Source: Sepioteuthis lessoniana (Eukaryota; Mollusca; Cephalopoda; Myopsida; Loliginidae). Taken from it: a DNA stretch of 64,000 nt. Every line of letters starts with the position of its first letter. The stretch's first letter is position 1. Location: positions 158,895,626 to 158,959,625 of the forward strand of contig OY757904.1 of assembly GCA_963585895.1 (NCBI GenBank). Direction: 5' to 3'. A program made the position numbers and the translations under genes. Below the pieces are notes generated by a model. The model had not been told where the DNA came from. It saw only the letters and a list, made by a program, of their open reading frames with translations, and ran no database searches. Of the stretch, positions 10,517-21,546 are shown one piece after another.

Positions 10517-12847
10517 AACTTAAAATGGTTGTTAATTTTACACGTATTTATAAATAAATAGAATGACTCGTTTTTTTTCTGTGGGACAGATAATTTTATT
10601 TTATTTTACACCAAAATTTTACTTACGAATGCAGCTATTGACTTATATTTGGCTGACATTTAAGATTTACAAGATAAGTTTTATCTGGCACAAGGTCAGC
10701 ATAACAGTACAGAATTCAGTTTGGATAAAATTCTCTTCTGATTGTTCTTTGAAACTTTTTTTTACTCATCTAAAGCCCCCGCTTTTTTGGTGTGGAGCGG
10801 GGTCGTTAGTTCTCACTTCTTTTTAAAAATTATCTTGTATTTTTTTTTTTTTTTTGACTGAAAATGCAGACGTGAATAACGAAATGAACTTAACATATCG
10901 ATTTTCATTGGATATAGAAAATTCATAAGGTGGAACAAATGAAAAAGCCTCAAAATGCCAATACCCTATATCGCTAACTTTTTCTAGTTTCAAACTTTTG
11001 GCAACTTTATTCCCTTCTTTGAAGAGAACTGCAAAAAAACTGACAACTGATCTGGAATCCATATAAAAGATATATGAGTTGAGGGGGGATGTTTTATGTG
11101 TTGGTAAAAGGAAAAGAATACACTGTTTCTTTAAACGTACCGGTTTTATTTCCTATTCTTTGGAAGAAAGTTTTCGTGGTATTTACCATTCAGTTTCTTT
11201 GTGTGAAGGGTTTGGGAAATTTCGGTACAATTGCCTGGCTAAATCAACATGTCACTCTGTTGAGGTGCTTGTATGCAACTCCGATATCTCCGGGTTCTTG
11301 GAGCCGCTGAGAAATGTGTCATTCTACGAGCGAGACCTTCAGTCTAAGGAAGGAGTTGAAAATAAAATAAATGAAAAGCATATCCCTCGGCCCAAAATCT
11401 GGAATCCAGGTGTCCGGTGATCAAAATCCCTTGCACGATGAGAAAAAAATGTAAATCTATATTCTTCATTTTATCATTTTACTTATTTTATTGAAAAGAA
11501 AACAATTATTCTGTATAGTGTATCTTATTTTATTTTATTATTTTTTTTATACCACCATAGATACAAAGTTAAACATTCTAAGAAAGAAAACTAATACAAA
11601 ATGAATTCACGTTAGATCACTGAAATTTAGTAACGATCATTCTCTATTCAGTTCTGAAATGGGTGATCTTTTAGGAACATCAAATAGTGTATCAGACTAA
11701 ACAAAGTTTAGTTAATAACAGCTCTATGAATTGAAGTTTCTTGTCGGCAAGAAAAGAAAATGTAACAATTATTCTAGGTATTTAATAATGGACGTTACCT
11801 TGGAAGAGCCCCTCTACACCCCAAGCATTTCTAATGCTAATTTAAAAATATAGAAGTTGTACGTATGTGACTCGGAGGTAGTAATTGATGTTGGTTGAAT
11901 GGGTATATACACTCAGGGTCGGAGGTAATTAAGAACGGCCAGTAGTATCCAATTTTGAAGCAGTGGCCAGTGAAAGAAGTTGTGGCCTTGAAAGTAGTGA
12001 GCAGTTAAAGGCGGTAGTAAATTTTGTAGAAAGAAGTCAGTCATTATTTAATTATCCCACGTGATGGCTACTTACAATCGTTGATTTCTTGGTTTGTATA
12101 CCGTAACGAAGGCCGCTTCCCGCTAATGTCTAGCCTGTTCTACAGTGAAAAAAACTTTGAAAATATATTCTCCAGGTTAGGCAATGTAAAGGAATTTTCT
12201 TTTCTTAGACAATGTAAAAAACTGCGTAACTTTATGGCAAGGCAAAAACAAGATGAATTTTATAGAAGAGGACTTGAGAACCCTCTGCCTTTGATTAATA
12301 CAAGAACCAACATAAAGAAACACAAATGAATTGGTTAACAGTTCGCTCGTGGAAGATACAAGGTAGCAATAAAAGCTCCTTCACCAAAAAGGAAGGAGAT
12401 CAACGAAAGAAAATGTCTAATGGAATGCGGGGACCAAAAGGTCTCTTATTCTTGGCAGTTCTAATCAGGTTGCACTGACTTCTCTGGTGCAACCAACAGT
12501 CTTTATCCACGTGGCAACAAGGTTGGTTGAAAAAGAAAGAAAGAAAGAATAAACAGCATTCATAGAGGTCCTGAAATTGTTCTCGACGTGGCTGAAGAAG
12601 TTTTCTGAGTGAAGGATAATGTAAAAAATGATAATTAATAAAATATGTTCGAACAAAACTAAAATTTAAGGAGTGAAGAAACGAAAAGAACTTGCAAATG
12701 ACAAAGCAAATTCATTGACATGAAAAATCGGGATGTACAAACAAGAAACGTTTGGTGAAAAAAGAAAAAGAAAAATGAATTAATGTTTAAGGGGCACATG
12801 TGGAATCATTCATCGAAAATGTTGAAAAAAGTTTTTATTCGATCATC
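10517..12847. other. AT-rich sequence with unrecognised frames
   Basis: The longest frame is 113 codons, plus, at 11079-11420. It overlaps a 73-codon frame, shows no known domain or signal peptide, and lies in AT-rich sequence. I do not call it a gene. No repeat of this window was detected here. Confidence 0.35.
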
Positions 12848-12980
12848 CACGGCGCCAAAAATGGGACACAAAGCCGGTTTAATGAGGAGTTAGTCAGCAG
12901 GAAGCGAGCTTTTTGAGAGATTGGGGCAAAAATTGCTTAGTTCTGTCGGTATTCATCTTCAGGAACACTTTAGGCATCAA
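12848..12980 (+). repeat. Repeat family G, copy 1
   Basis: Shares 'gccaaaa', 'gacacaaagccggttta', 'aaaattgctta', 'gtcggtattc' and 'caggaacac' with 43679-43790 in the same order. Confidence 0.6.
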
Positions 12981-13650
12981 GCAATGAATCCAGAGCTTAC
13001 CTATTTTAAACGAGGAGGCAGGTGTTAACACGGACAAAACCCTTAAGAAATAAACTGATTAGTTCTCGCTCTTTCTACAACCAATGCGAAGAAAGTAACT
13101 TAAAATGGGCGTAGTTCTGCTAACGCTATACACAATGCACAGACGTTTTGTTCTAACAGATTTTCCACACTTCAGTGGGAAATTTTAAACTATTTTTATT
13201 ATATATACATGTTACCGCAAAATATTTTAAGCCGGCGAAATATGTTACCCAATTGTTAATACCAGAAGATGCTCAAAACGTCCGCAGATAAATTTCTGCG
13301 ACATCACATAATAGTCAATATCTTTCGATGAAACAAGATATGCCGAAACCCCTTTCACCCAACCCTTCCCTACCTTTTTTCTTATCAGCTTCCTAAAATC
13401 TATCTCCACTTTCAAAAGAAAAAAATATTTAATAAAACCTGATACATTTCACTTTAAATCCCTCCCTTCTTTTCCCACTCCACCATCATATCATTTCTCC
13501 TCTCATGCTTTTAAATAGAAAAATTCAGAAAACGGTCTCTGTCAGAAGTTCGATGAAATAAAGCCAAACGAAATATCACACTTCAAAATTTGAGTTAAGT
13601 GTTTGATTTATCCAACTTTCCACATATTTCTATTATATATATATATATAT
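12981..13650. other. AT-rich sequence ending in (TA)n
   Basis: No gene seen. A (TA)n run at 13632-13651 precedes the next SINE. Confidence 0.4.
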
Positions 13651-13904
13651 AAAGTAAGTTAGCTGACCGTAATCGAAAGAGACCCGAAGGTTCCCTTTTC
13701 AAAAGCTTCTACACCAAGGTGTAGGGGAGAGCGCTACTATTTTTTCTTGGATTGCCCCACTAACCCTTGATAGGTACCTTATAATGCTTCATGTTAAGCA
13801 AGTGGATCAAGTACCATTTTTAATCTGAGCTATAACTCGACGTGTAATTGAATCCCGTTCTCTCGGATCATTGGCGAACGCTTTAACCAGTATGCAAATG
13901 GGCT
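13651..13904 (-). repeat. SINE family A, diverged copy
   Basis: Collinear with the 7782 copy: 'gaccgtaatcgaaagagacccgaag', 'acaccaaggtgtagggga', 'acccttgata' and 'atcattggcgaacgct'. The tRNA-like head lies at the right end, so the element is minus-oriented. It abuts the left arm of the tRNA-Leu inverted pair. Confidence 0.85.
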
Positions 13905-13907
13905 AGT

Positions 13908-14158
13908 GTCTTCGAAAGAATTGAGCACTCTGGTAGCCTATAGGGTATAAAAATGTAAACAAACGGACGCTGCTGCAGCTGTCGCTACAAAATACCTTAA
14001 AAATTTCCTTAGCCAACGTGGTACGCTTGTTGGCCGAGCGGTCTGAGACTTAGTCTATCGTAAAGTTGGATGGGTTTCGATCCCAGCCTCGAGCGTCCTT
14101 CGTGTCTAGCCACACTGAAGAGTTCTGATAGAACGAAACAGTCTGTCTGTGGATGACA
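13908..14158 (+). repeat. tRNA-Leu-headed element, left arm
   Basis: Contains 'gttggccgagcggtctgag' at about 14032, a textbook tRNA-Leu A-box region, and the B-box-like 'gggtttcgatcccagc' about 45 bp on. It then has 'gccacactgaagagttctga' and 'gtctgtctgtggatgaca'. Its upstream part ('attgagcactctggtag') also occurs in the copy at 33563. It is the mirror image of 14170-14316 plus 15640-15757. Confidence 0.85.
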
Positions 14159-14169
14159 ATATATATATA

Positions 14170-14316
14170 GTCATCTACATTTGTATCAGATCTCATCAGT
14201 GTGGCAAGACAGGAGAGATGCTTCAAGCTGGGATTGAAACCTTGCTAATTTTACGTCAGCCTGATAAAATAAACTCGCTGTCTCACGGTAAGCGGGGAAA
14301 TTTTAACGTATATGTA
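14170..14316 (-). repeat. tRNA-Leu-headed element, right arm (part 1)
   Basis: Inverted copy of the left arm after a short (AT)n spacer: 'gtcatctaca', 'cagtgtggcaagacag', 'gctgggattgaaacc', then the degraded tRNA part. It is cut by the mariner and continues at 15640. Confidence 0.75.
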
Positions 14317-15641
14317 CAAGTTACCTTCAATAAGTTTCCAGACTTTTTTTGTATAAGCATTTAAAATTGTCATAGACTCTTGAAAATTCAGTATGCTATA
14401 CATCTCATGAGATGACTGACCAGTTTTTATGATCCAGGTTCAAATGAACAGCTACAGCAGCAATTGGAATACACCCTACTAAAGCCTGATAGTCACAGCT
14501 GGGGAATTTCAAAAATGCAATCTGGACGTGAGGACACTTTACAAGAACGATATGCAATAAAATTCTGTTTTAAACTTGGAAAAAATTCCACAGAAACATA
14601 TGGAATGCTTCAGACTGCTTTTCGATCATCTTGCATGAATCGAGCATCAGTTTTTGAGTGGCATAAGAGATTCAAGGAAGGCAGGGAGTCTGTGAGTGAC
14701 GATGAGAGGTGTGGGAGGAGTAAGGAAGTCGATACACCAGAGTTGATTGGCCAAATAAAGAATTTCATGGATAAGGACCGTCGTGTGTCTATAGAGACAA
14801 TAAAGGCACAGTTTGATGTCAGCGTGGGAACTATACACACAATTATTCACGATGAACTGAAGATGCTGAAGGTTTGCACGAAGTTTGTCCCAAGGGTGCT
14901 CAGAGAAGATCAGAACGAAAGACGTTGTCATGACAGCAGGGAGATGGCGGAGCTGATCAATTCAGATCCCTCCGTTCTTGATGCTCTGGTGACCTGCGAT
15001 GAAAGCTGGATCTACTGCTATGACCCAGAGACCAAGAGACAGAGTTCCCAGTGGAAGCATGCTGGCTCTCCCAGACCCAAGAAGGCCAGACAGAGCAAAT
15101 CCACCCACAAACTTTTGATGATCCTTTTTGACAGCACTGGCATGATCTACATGCACTGGGCTCCCACTGGAAAGACAGTCAACAAGGAATTCTATGTTGA
15201 AGTTTGAAGGGAGTTCAGGAGGAGATTCCATCGGAAGAGGCCAGCACTCTTCAAATCGGGTCAGTGGCATTTCCACCAGGACAATGCACCAGTCCACAAC
15301 TCCATCCTTGTCACAAGCTATTTAACCAAGATGGGCATCAAGACAGTTCCTCACTGTCCCTATAGTCCAGACCTTGCTCCTTGTGACTTTTGGTTAATCC
15401 CTATGCTCAGAGGCTGTCGTTATGAGACAATTGAGGAGATGAAAGAGGCTATGACGAAGGTCATTGACACGCTGACACAAGAGGACTTCCATGAGGCCTT
15501 CCAAAAGTTGTTGGAACGGTACAAGAAGTGCATTGCAGCCGGAGGAGATTACTTCGAAGAGGACTAGAGTTTCATGTATGTATTATCAACAAAAGTGCCC
15601 ACACGAAAAAAAATCTGGAAACCTTTTGAAGGCACCTCGTA
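14315..15641 (+). mobile_element. Mariner transposon, full length
   Basis: Terminal inverted repeats lie at 14317-14350 and 15606-15639, with 28 of 34 positions matching (core 'ccttcaa..gtttccaga'). The TA target duplication is at 14315-14316 and 15640-15641. The length of about 1.32 kb is the normal mariner size. It carries one transposase frame with one stop. It sits in the right arm of the tRNA-Leu inverted pair, so it is younger than that pair. Its GC content is clearly above its surroundings. Confidence 0.95.
14515..15567 (+). pseudogene. Mariner transposase, one in-frame stop
   Basis: Transposases of this class cut and paste their own element at TA sites in the nucleus. The frame from the ATG at 14515 gives about 350 codons, the usual length. 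It runs through an N-terminal helix-turn-helix region (residues about 1-110, including 'FEWHKRFKEGRESV') and the catalytic domain. The DD34D triad is visible: D in 'TCDESWIY', D in 'HQDNAPVHN' and D in 'YSPDLAPCDFWL'. A TGA at 15205-15207 interrupts the frame between the first and second aspartate. Reading continues in phase to the TAG at 15565. An upstream in-frame ATG at 14464 exists, but 14515 matches the family start. The protein resembles the SETMAR/GVQW3-like mariner proteins annotated in many animals. With a single nonsense codon it is a recently inactivated copy. Confidence 0.93.
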
Positions 15642-15757
15642 TTAGTTTTTCTTTTGCTTACATTTACACTAACGGAGACCGGAGTGCTCAATTCGTTAGA
15701 AGAACTTTGCTTTACGTGATTGATAAACGTTAATTCCTTAGCAAGAGTGCTCAACCC
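15640..15757 (-). repeat. tRNA-Leu-headed element, right arm (part 2)
   Basis: Continues the arm after the mariner: 'ggagtgctcaattcgttag', 'aactttgctttacg' and 'agagtgctcaaccctgg', matching 33775-33870. The part between the tRNA head and this block was lost or is diverged. Confidence 0.75.
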
Positions 15758-15786
15758 TGGTGTGTGTGTGTGTGTGTGTGGGAAGC

Positions 15787-15812
<26 letters not shown>
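15758..15812. repeat. (TG)n and (AT)n microsatellites
   Basis: Two adjacent dinucleotide runs at the end of the tRNA-Leu element. An (AT)n run also follows the copy at 33875. Confidence 0.95.
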
Positions 15813-15817
<5 letters not shown>

Positions 15818-15835
15818 GTTTGTTATATTTATAGA

Positions 15836-15905
15836 TAAAAAGTTCTCAATATTGGCGAGACAGCAAATTTCGATCTAAGTTTAGAGAGAGCAGACATAGT
15901 CAACG
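15836..15905 (+). repeat. Repeat family I, copy 1
   Basis: 'aaaaagttctcaatattggcga' onward matches 39473-39540, and both lie just downstream of a (TG)n run. Unclassified. Confidence 0.55.
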
Positions 15906-16924
15906 GAGCTTGCTGCTAGTTAGTTTCTCGCCATTGCAAGCTCTTGGTCTGATGAGATTTTGGTTTGATGATTGTATAAGCGAGAAACTGATTGTTGACT
16001 CAATCCTAACGTCTATACAATTTCAATTATGTTGGGTAATTACAGTATGTATGAGTATGTAAATACAAATTGGTATAATTACAAGTGTGTATTTACTCTA
16101 TTGACAGTGTAAGTTTTACTGTTTACTAAACGGTGGATTTTGTATATTCGTCAAATAGGCCTGAAAGATGAAGGGGTTTAATCGATTACGACATAAGGTT
16201 GGCGTTGCTTGGCACAAGGTTGTTTTCTTACACGCTTTTTTTTTTGTTTTCAACACTCATTTTTCGTTATTCCATTTCTCATTTTCGTTGACTCTACATA
16301 GGAATAAAAAAAAATAGAATTTTTTTTTTTTTTTTTTTTTTTTTTAGATATGTTGACGTTATACAGACACAAAGTATTCATAAGTGAAGGTATATTAAAC
16401 ATTCATTAGACGCAAAACAAATTACCCTAAATCACCCTAATAGTTTTGTCTTGAAAAAAACCCAACAATATTTCATCAAGAATAATCCAAATAATTCTTG
16501 ATTTTCTAGAATAATACTAAACTCATACTGAAATAAGAGATATTCACCATGAAAAAATTTTTCTACATTAATCTGATGAAAGAAAATTTTCATTTGATTG
16601 CCTGGTATCAGAACAATTAAATGATTTACAAAACAACATATTTCTGTCTGAATTTCTGTAAAAGAACCATTACATACTGATAGATTAAATTGTTGTCCGA
16701 AAATCAGGATTGATAAGCCATAAATCAGGATTAATGAACCATTTAAAAGAGAAAGAGATTAACTAGAAGAAAAAATATGCCGGTAGATAGAGAGTAGATT
16801 AAAGAGAATAAAAGAAGATAAATTTCTGAGAAATAGAAGCCAGTCAAGAAGGGGAAAAAAGGGGAAGTGAGTCAGTAAATAGCGAAGAAAAGACTCGAAA
16901 GAACAAATAAGATGAACGTACCTG
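15906..16924. other. AT-rich sequence with poly-T run
   Basis: A 26-base T run lies at 16320-16345. A 'ttggcacaaggtt' motif sits near 16208. No gene is visible. Confidence 0.45.
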
Positions 16925-17810
16925 AATATAGAAGGAGAGGATCTGAGGGAAACGTGAGTGTGAAGGTGCCGCTAGATAGAGAGGAGAGGATCTGAGTGAA
17001 ACGTGAGTGTGAATGTGTCGCTAAAGAGAGGAGTGGATCTGAGGAAAATATGAATATAAATGTGCCGGTAAATAGAGAGGAGGGGATCTGAGGGAAACGT
17101 GGGTGTGAATGTGCCGGTAAATAGAGAGGAGAGGATCTGAGGGCAACATGAGAGAGAATGTGCCGAAAAATAAAGAGGGGCAGATATGATGGAAATATGA
17201 ATGTGAATGTGCCGCTAAATAGAGAGGAGGTGATCTGAGGGCAACATGAGTGTGAACGTGCCGGTAAATAGATATGGGAAAATTTAAGGGAACGAGAGTA
17301 GTAAATGTGCTAGTTAATTGAGAGAAGAGAGAATGAAACAAAAATTTTAATTTGTCGTTAAGTTGAGAACAGAGGATTTGACGGAAACCTGATTGCAAAT
17401 TTTCCGGTAGACAGAGAGGAGAGAATTTCATGGAATTATGATTGCGAATTTTAGCGGGTCAGATGGAAAAAATGATGATAAATGTTGTGTCAAATTGAGA
17501 GGAGATGACCAGAATTCAGTCAATGGATAAGAATATACTGGTAAATTGCGAGAAGATCAGTGGTAAAAATGAGGATCCATCTGCCGGTTAAGAGAGAACA
17601 GAAGACTAAATAGAAAAAAATGAACGCGAACATTAAAAGTGAAGCGAATATCAGTGAAATAATGTGATTGATTCTAGCGCCAGATTGAGATGACAAATTC
17701 AGAAAGGAAACTATGTGGTTAATCGTGATGGTAAAGAAGAGAAGAAGACCAGAGGGGAAAATGCTGTTAAACTGAGAAGACTTATGAGAATAAAATATTT
17801 TGACAAAGCT
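16925..17810. repeat. 49-bp minisatellite, decaying array
   Basis: The landmark 'ggatctgag' recurs at 16941, 16990, 17038, 17086, 17135, 17184 (degraded) and 17233, a 48-49 bp period. Each unit carries 'gagtgtgaatgtgccggtaaatagagagga' or a variant. Homology fades to about 17800, giving perhaps 15 or more units. Because 49 is not a multiple of 3, long minus-strand frames (136 and 162 codons) arise here and are not genes. Confidence 0.88.
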
Positions 17811-18479
17811 CATGGAGAGATATAAAAAAAAAAAAAGAACAAAAACATCTTTTTTCACATCGTTGTGTATTTCCAATAAACTACGGATGTCAACAATCGA
17901 GCCTTGGTCAAAGTCCCCATTTCCGAATCGACCCACGTAGACGATAGCAATAATAGTGTTAGACTCACTGTTCCAATCACGCCCACTTTCTTCCGTTTGG
18001 CCTTGCACCGTACTGAGTTCAGTCTAGTAAACATTAAAAAAAAAACAAAAAAAAAAAAAAAACAATTAAAAATTAAAAAGAAACAAAACCACTGATTCTG
18101 TTTCAGTCAAGCTGTTGCCTTTTCGATTGTCTTTTTCAAGGAAACAAAAATGATCGCTGCTAACAGCAGATTAACTGCCTTTGTTTGTCGAACAGTAAAA
18201 AAAATAATCGATAATATTCATTTTCTCCACACATTCCAAAGGATTTATAAACTGATCAATTAACCAAACCATCGAAGGATTGCCTTACATGATTATTTTC
18301 TATTACTAAACGTTCTTTGTACAGTTTAAGACCACGTACTTCCAATAGACACACTACCTCACTTAGAATATTCATACGTTGCAATATCATTACTCTTTTC
18401 AATAAAAAAAAACCTATAGCGTAAGTCAAACGTTATCAACGATCTGATTATATATATATATATATATAATACTACGATG
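17811..18479. other. AT-rich sequence, poly-A at 18029-18062
   Basis: No gene recognised. The start of the 162-codon minus frame lies here and shows only a low-complexity hydrophobic composition. Confidence 0.4.
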
Positions 18480-18604
18480 TCACGGTCCAGCCAGTTAGCT
18501 ACTATGTGTGTTCGAACTCCAGCGCTATCATGTTCATTTTTGGAGTAATACCTTTTGGAATGTTATAAAACCACTCCTTATCCTCTCTGCTATGAGTTAG
18601 ATAG
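18480..18604 (+). repeat. SINE family B, 5' half (split by LTR)
   Basis: The head 'gccagttagctactatg' ... 'gttcgaactccag' and the body 'tactccttatcc' lead to 'gttagatag'. The element resumes at 19119. Confidence 0.85.
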
Positions 18605-19118
18605 TGTTACATATTGACCTTCGACCCAGTCGTCAATCGAGAAACAGGTCATCCGGTCGAAGATATCAAGATATAATCTTGACCGTGGACGGGTTGAATT
18701 CGGTGCAAATGCGACGCTCACAGGAAGCAGGTGGTCGTCAAACAATTATATAACCCGGTGGCACAGAGAGTTCGAGTTAGTTGGAGTCAGTTGCAGTTGA
18801 AGTTTGTTGGAGTTCGAGGCAGTGAGAACCAGCTCCCAACAGAGGGCTGAGCCCTCAGGATCCCCGGTTGAGCAGCCCAGTAGAATGAGAAAGAAGTGCT
18901 GCTAGAGACAGAGGAATTTGAGGTCAATATGTTGCAGTCTGTTCAGTCTCCAACTCACCTCTCACACACAACCCTTTCGCAACCCTTTCGTAACCCTTTC
19001 GAATAAAGAGTGAGAGGTATAATTTTCTAAAGTTTGTTCGTTCGTCATTATTGTTGATTATGTTTCCGCATGTATGTGTATGTGTATAGTTGTATATGTA
19101 TTATGTGGCTAGACAACA
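18605..19118 (+). mobile_element. Solo LTR, 514 bp
   Basis: Starts TGTTACATATTGACC and ends ...AGACAACA, so it has TG...CA ends. The 4-bp duplication ATAG lies at 18601-18604 and 19119-19122. The split SINE B reads correctly across the site once the LTR and one ATAG are removed, which fixes the ends. A TATA box (TATATAA, 18747-18753) and a polyadenylation signal (AATAAA, 19002-19007) mark the U3, R and U5 layout. A 10-11 bp motif 'aaccctttcg' repeats three times just before the signal. No internal region remains. The short TSD fits an LTR retrotransposon, but gypsy versus BEL cannot be told. Confidence 0.92.
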
Positions 19119-19197
19119 ATAGTACCACTACTGTTATTCTACAACGATGCATTCGGCTTTGAATAACTCACGAAGGTTGATATGCCATTAAACAAAG
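19119..19197 (+). repeat. SINE family B, 3' half
   Basis: 'tagtaccactactgttattctac' through 'gaaggttgatatgccattaaac' completes the SINE interrupted at 18604. Confidence 0.85.
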
Positions 19198-19261
19198 AAA
19201 ACAATATATATACTATTTCGTCATATATGTATTTACCCAAACCATTCACTTTGACCAACCC

Positions 19262-19512
19262 AAAGGTGGAATCTTAAGCAGAGTATAACTGGTTTGAATA
19301 AAGTGTTTTTCTTCTCCTAGACTGGTTACCTTATGAAGGCTAAACAACCAACGTTACTATTTATGCACCGCTGGCCGTGGGGGTAGATGGCTTCATACTA
19401 TTCTCAAGAGCATTAGAACGAAGTTAAACTCATACAACCTCGTCTAGTATTTGAACTCAGACCACCGATTCCATTTTCTACGATGATAACCGTTATGCTA
19501 AGTGCACTAGTT
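19262..19512 (-). repeat. SINE family D copy
   Basis: Read minus: head 'gcataacggttatcatcgtag', B box 'gagttcaaatact', body 'accagtctaggagaag', then 'ctctgcttaagatt'. The tRNA head is well preserved. Confidence 0.85.
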
Positions 19513-19530
19513 TTTTGTGGGGGGTGGGGT

Positions 19531-19762
19531 AGGAGAACGTAAGCTGTTTTGAATTCAGAGTTTTCTTTCTCCTTAACTCGTTGCCTATCTAAAACTAAAG
19601 AATCCAATCGACCATATTTTTCTTCATAGCTTTGGAGAGAAGATACGGATTCTTGCTTTTACCCAGGGTGCAAAGTGAAACACTCACAGCCTCGTGAAGG
19701 ATTTGAATTCGGACCGTTGATTCCATTTCCTACGGCGATAACCATTGCGCTAAGCGCTTCTC
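19531..19762 (-). repeat. SINE family D copy, tandem to the previous
   Basis: Read minus: 'gcgcaatggttatcgccgtag' head, 'gaattcaaatcctt' B box, and 'aactctgaattcaaaac' end. It lies head to tail with the copy at 19262-19512, a dimer-like arrangement. Confidence 0.85.
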
Positions 19763-19837
19763 TTTTATGACAAATATCTACTTTTCTGGAAGTGTAAGGG
19801 TTATGGTTTCAAATTAGGCCTGCTTACTTGTATTTAT

Positions 19838-20093
19838 AAGTAAGTAAAGTTGGCGACCTTAGTCGAGGGTGACCCGAAGTCCCCCTTTTCAATAGCTACT
19901 ACACCGAGGTGCAGAGGAGGACGCTACTCCGTTCTCTAGATTGCTCTACTTTACCCTTGATCCATACCTTATGATGCTGTATTAAGCAAGGCAGCATCAA
20001 GTACCATTTTTTTAGTCTTTCGTATGACTCGACCTAGGACTGAACCTCGGTCTTCTGGACCATTGGCGAACATTCTACTCATTAGGCCAACTC
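19838..20093 (-). repeat. SINE family A copy
   Basis: 'ttggcgaccttagtcgaggg' through 'ctggaccattggcgaacattctactcattaggcc'. The (TAAG)n-like tail on its left ('ataagtaagtaaag') is the 3' tail of the minus-oriented SINE. Confidence 0.9.
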
Positions 20094-20433
20094 CTGGCTT
20101 TTTTATATGGATTCGAATACTGACCGCTATCACCGTTATCGTAGCTACGTGATAGATTCAAGATTGTTTTATACTGAAAACCTCATTGGTGACTAATTTC
20201 CTCAATGTAGGATAAACGTCATTCAATCATATCATGAGAGTAGTCTGACCAAAGTGGAAGTGGTTTTACGAGAGATGCTGACAAAGTCATCCATTTTGTA
20301 TTTAAGTTATCCTGTCTTTTGTGGTCAGAGATGAAAATGGGCAAAAGGCTCATATACAGACATTATTTCCTAAATATGAACTCGTCATTACAAAATAAAT
20401 AAATAAATAAATATATAAACAACAACACAAACG

Positions 20434-20472
<39 letters not shown>

Positions 20473-20935
20473 TTAAAGCTTGTTTTGAATTTTATTTTGC
20501 AATTCTTTACGGATATGATTCATAATTTGTCCTTTGAGCAATTCTTTCAAGGCTAAAGTCTGACGCATTCTCTCTTTAAAATGTCATCGAGGTCTTGAAC
20601 TTCTCAAACACAGTTGCTCTTAAAAATCACTTTATCTTATCATTAATATTATTATTATCATCATTATTATTGCCTCTAAATAGTAAGGTTAGTGTCCTTC
20701 CAGTTGAAGTGGTTGAGGCAACTCTGACGGATGTGAAGATTGGTCAAGAGGTAAACACGTCCGTTTATTAATTTTCATTTCCATGCTAACCAGTTTCGAT
20801 TCTAACGACTTTTCTGAAAATCTGATCCAGCATTTTTTTTCTTTTTGCATTTTAGCGATTTAAAAAATTTTCGATCAAGAAATGATTTTAAAAAATAGGG
20901 TTAGAACTTAAAATTCAAACTTTTACATTTTATTA
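20094..20935. other. AT-rich sequence with short microsatellites
   Basis: (AAAT)n lies at 20394-20413 and (ATA)n at 20433-20470. A worn family D head may lie at 20115-20160. No gene recognised. Confidence 0.45.
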
Positions 20936-21546
20936 CTCTGTTGGCAGGGCGTAAAATATACACTGACTGTATCCCTTGTAAGAAGCCCAGAAGGAGAGCG
21001 TCGTGGTTGTGAATAAACTGCATGTGATAGAGAGGCTCCAGTTCTGGAGATCTGGGGAATGGCGTACACTTTCATCGTTATTACTCTCAGTTTCACTCTG
21101 ACCGGGAATGGTGGTATCTGTTTGGATCCCATCCATGGATTAAAATGATCGGATTAAAGATTATTCGTATTCCATAAAAATATTTGTGTGTAATTTATTT
21201 GTATTAGATAGGAATATTTTATATGTAACAGTAAAATATTTGTATTAAGAATTGTAAGCGCTAAATGTTTATAAGGGATTATCATAAGTTACTGGAAACC
21301 ATATAAGTAAACAAACAAGGGATTCATTAAATAGAAATAATTACTTGAAACCCTATAATTATTCATAATAGACAGGAATATGTATAAATTATTAGTATTA
21401 GATAGGAATACTTAATATTACATAACTGTATGTAAAAAAAAACCTCTTAAGAAACAATATAAAAAATGTAAAAATAAATGTACAATGAACGTGATTCCCT
21501 AACAGCAAGGTATAAAATAACCTAGATGGGTTGATATCCCATTAAA
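20936..21546 (-). repeat. Family C repeat, near-full copy
   Basis: Read minus it runs from 'gggatatcaacccatctaggttattttat' variants through the AT-rich middle ('tattcctatctaatac' motifs) to 'ctccagaactggagcc' and 'gggatacagt'. It matches 46531-47112 in order. Confidence 0.8.

Noticed and set aside
14032..14095. Functional tRNA-Leu gene
   Set aside because: The A and B boxes are tRNA-Leu-like, but the acceptor stem does not close, and the same sequence with flanks recurs at 33563 as a repeat.
16925..17810. CRISPR-like array
   Set aside because: Units are contiguous with no unique spacers, and the genome is eukaryotic.
17021..18008. Minus-strand frames of 136 and 162 codons
   Set aside because: They overlap the 49-bp minisatellite and AT-rich flank. 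Repeats of 'SIYRHVHTHV' reflect the DNA period, not a protein.
20690..20765. Possible short exon reading 'LLPVEVVEATLTDV'
   Set aside because: Too short to judge, with no clear splice sites.
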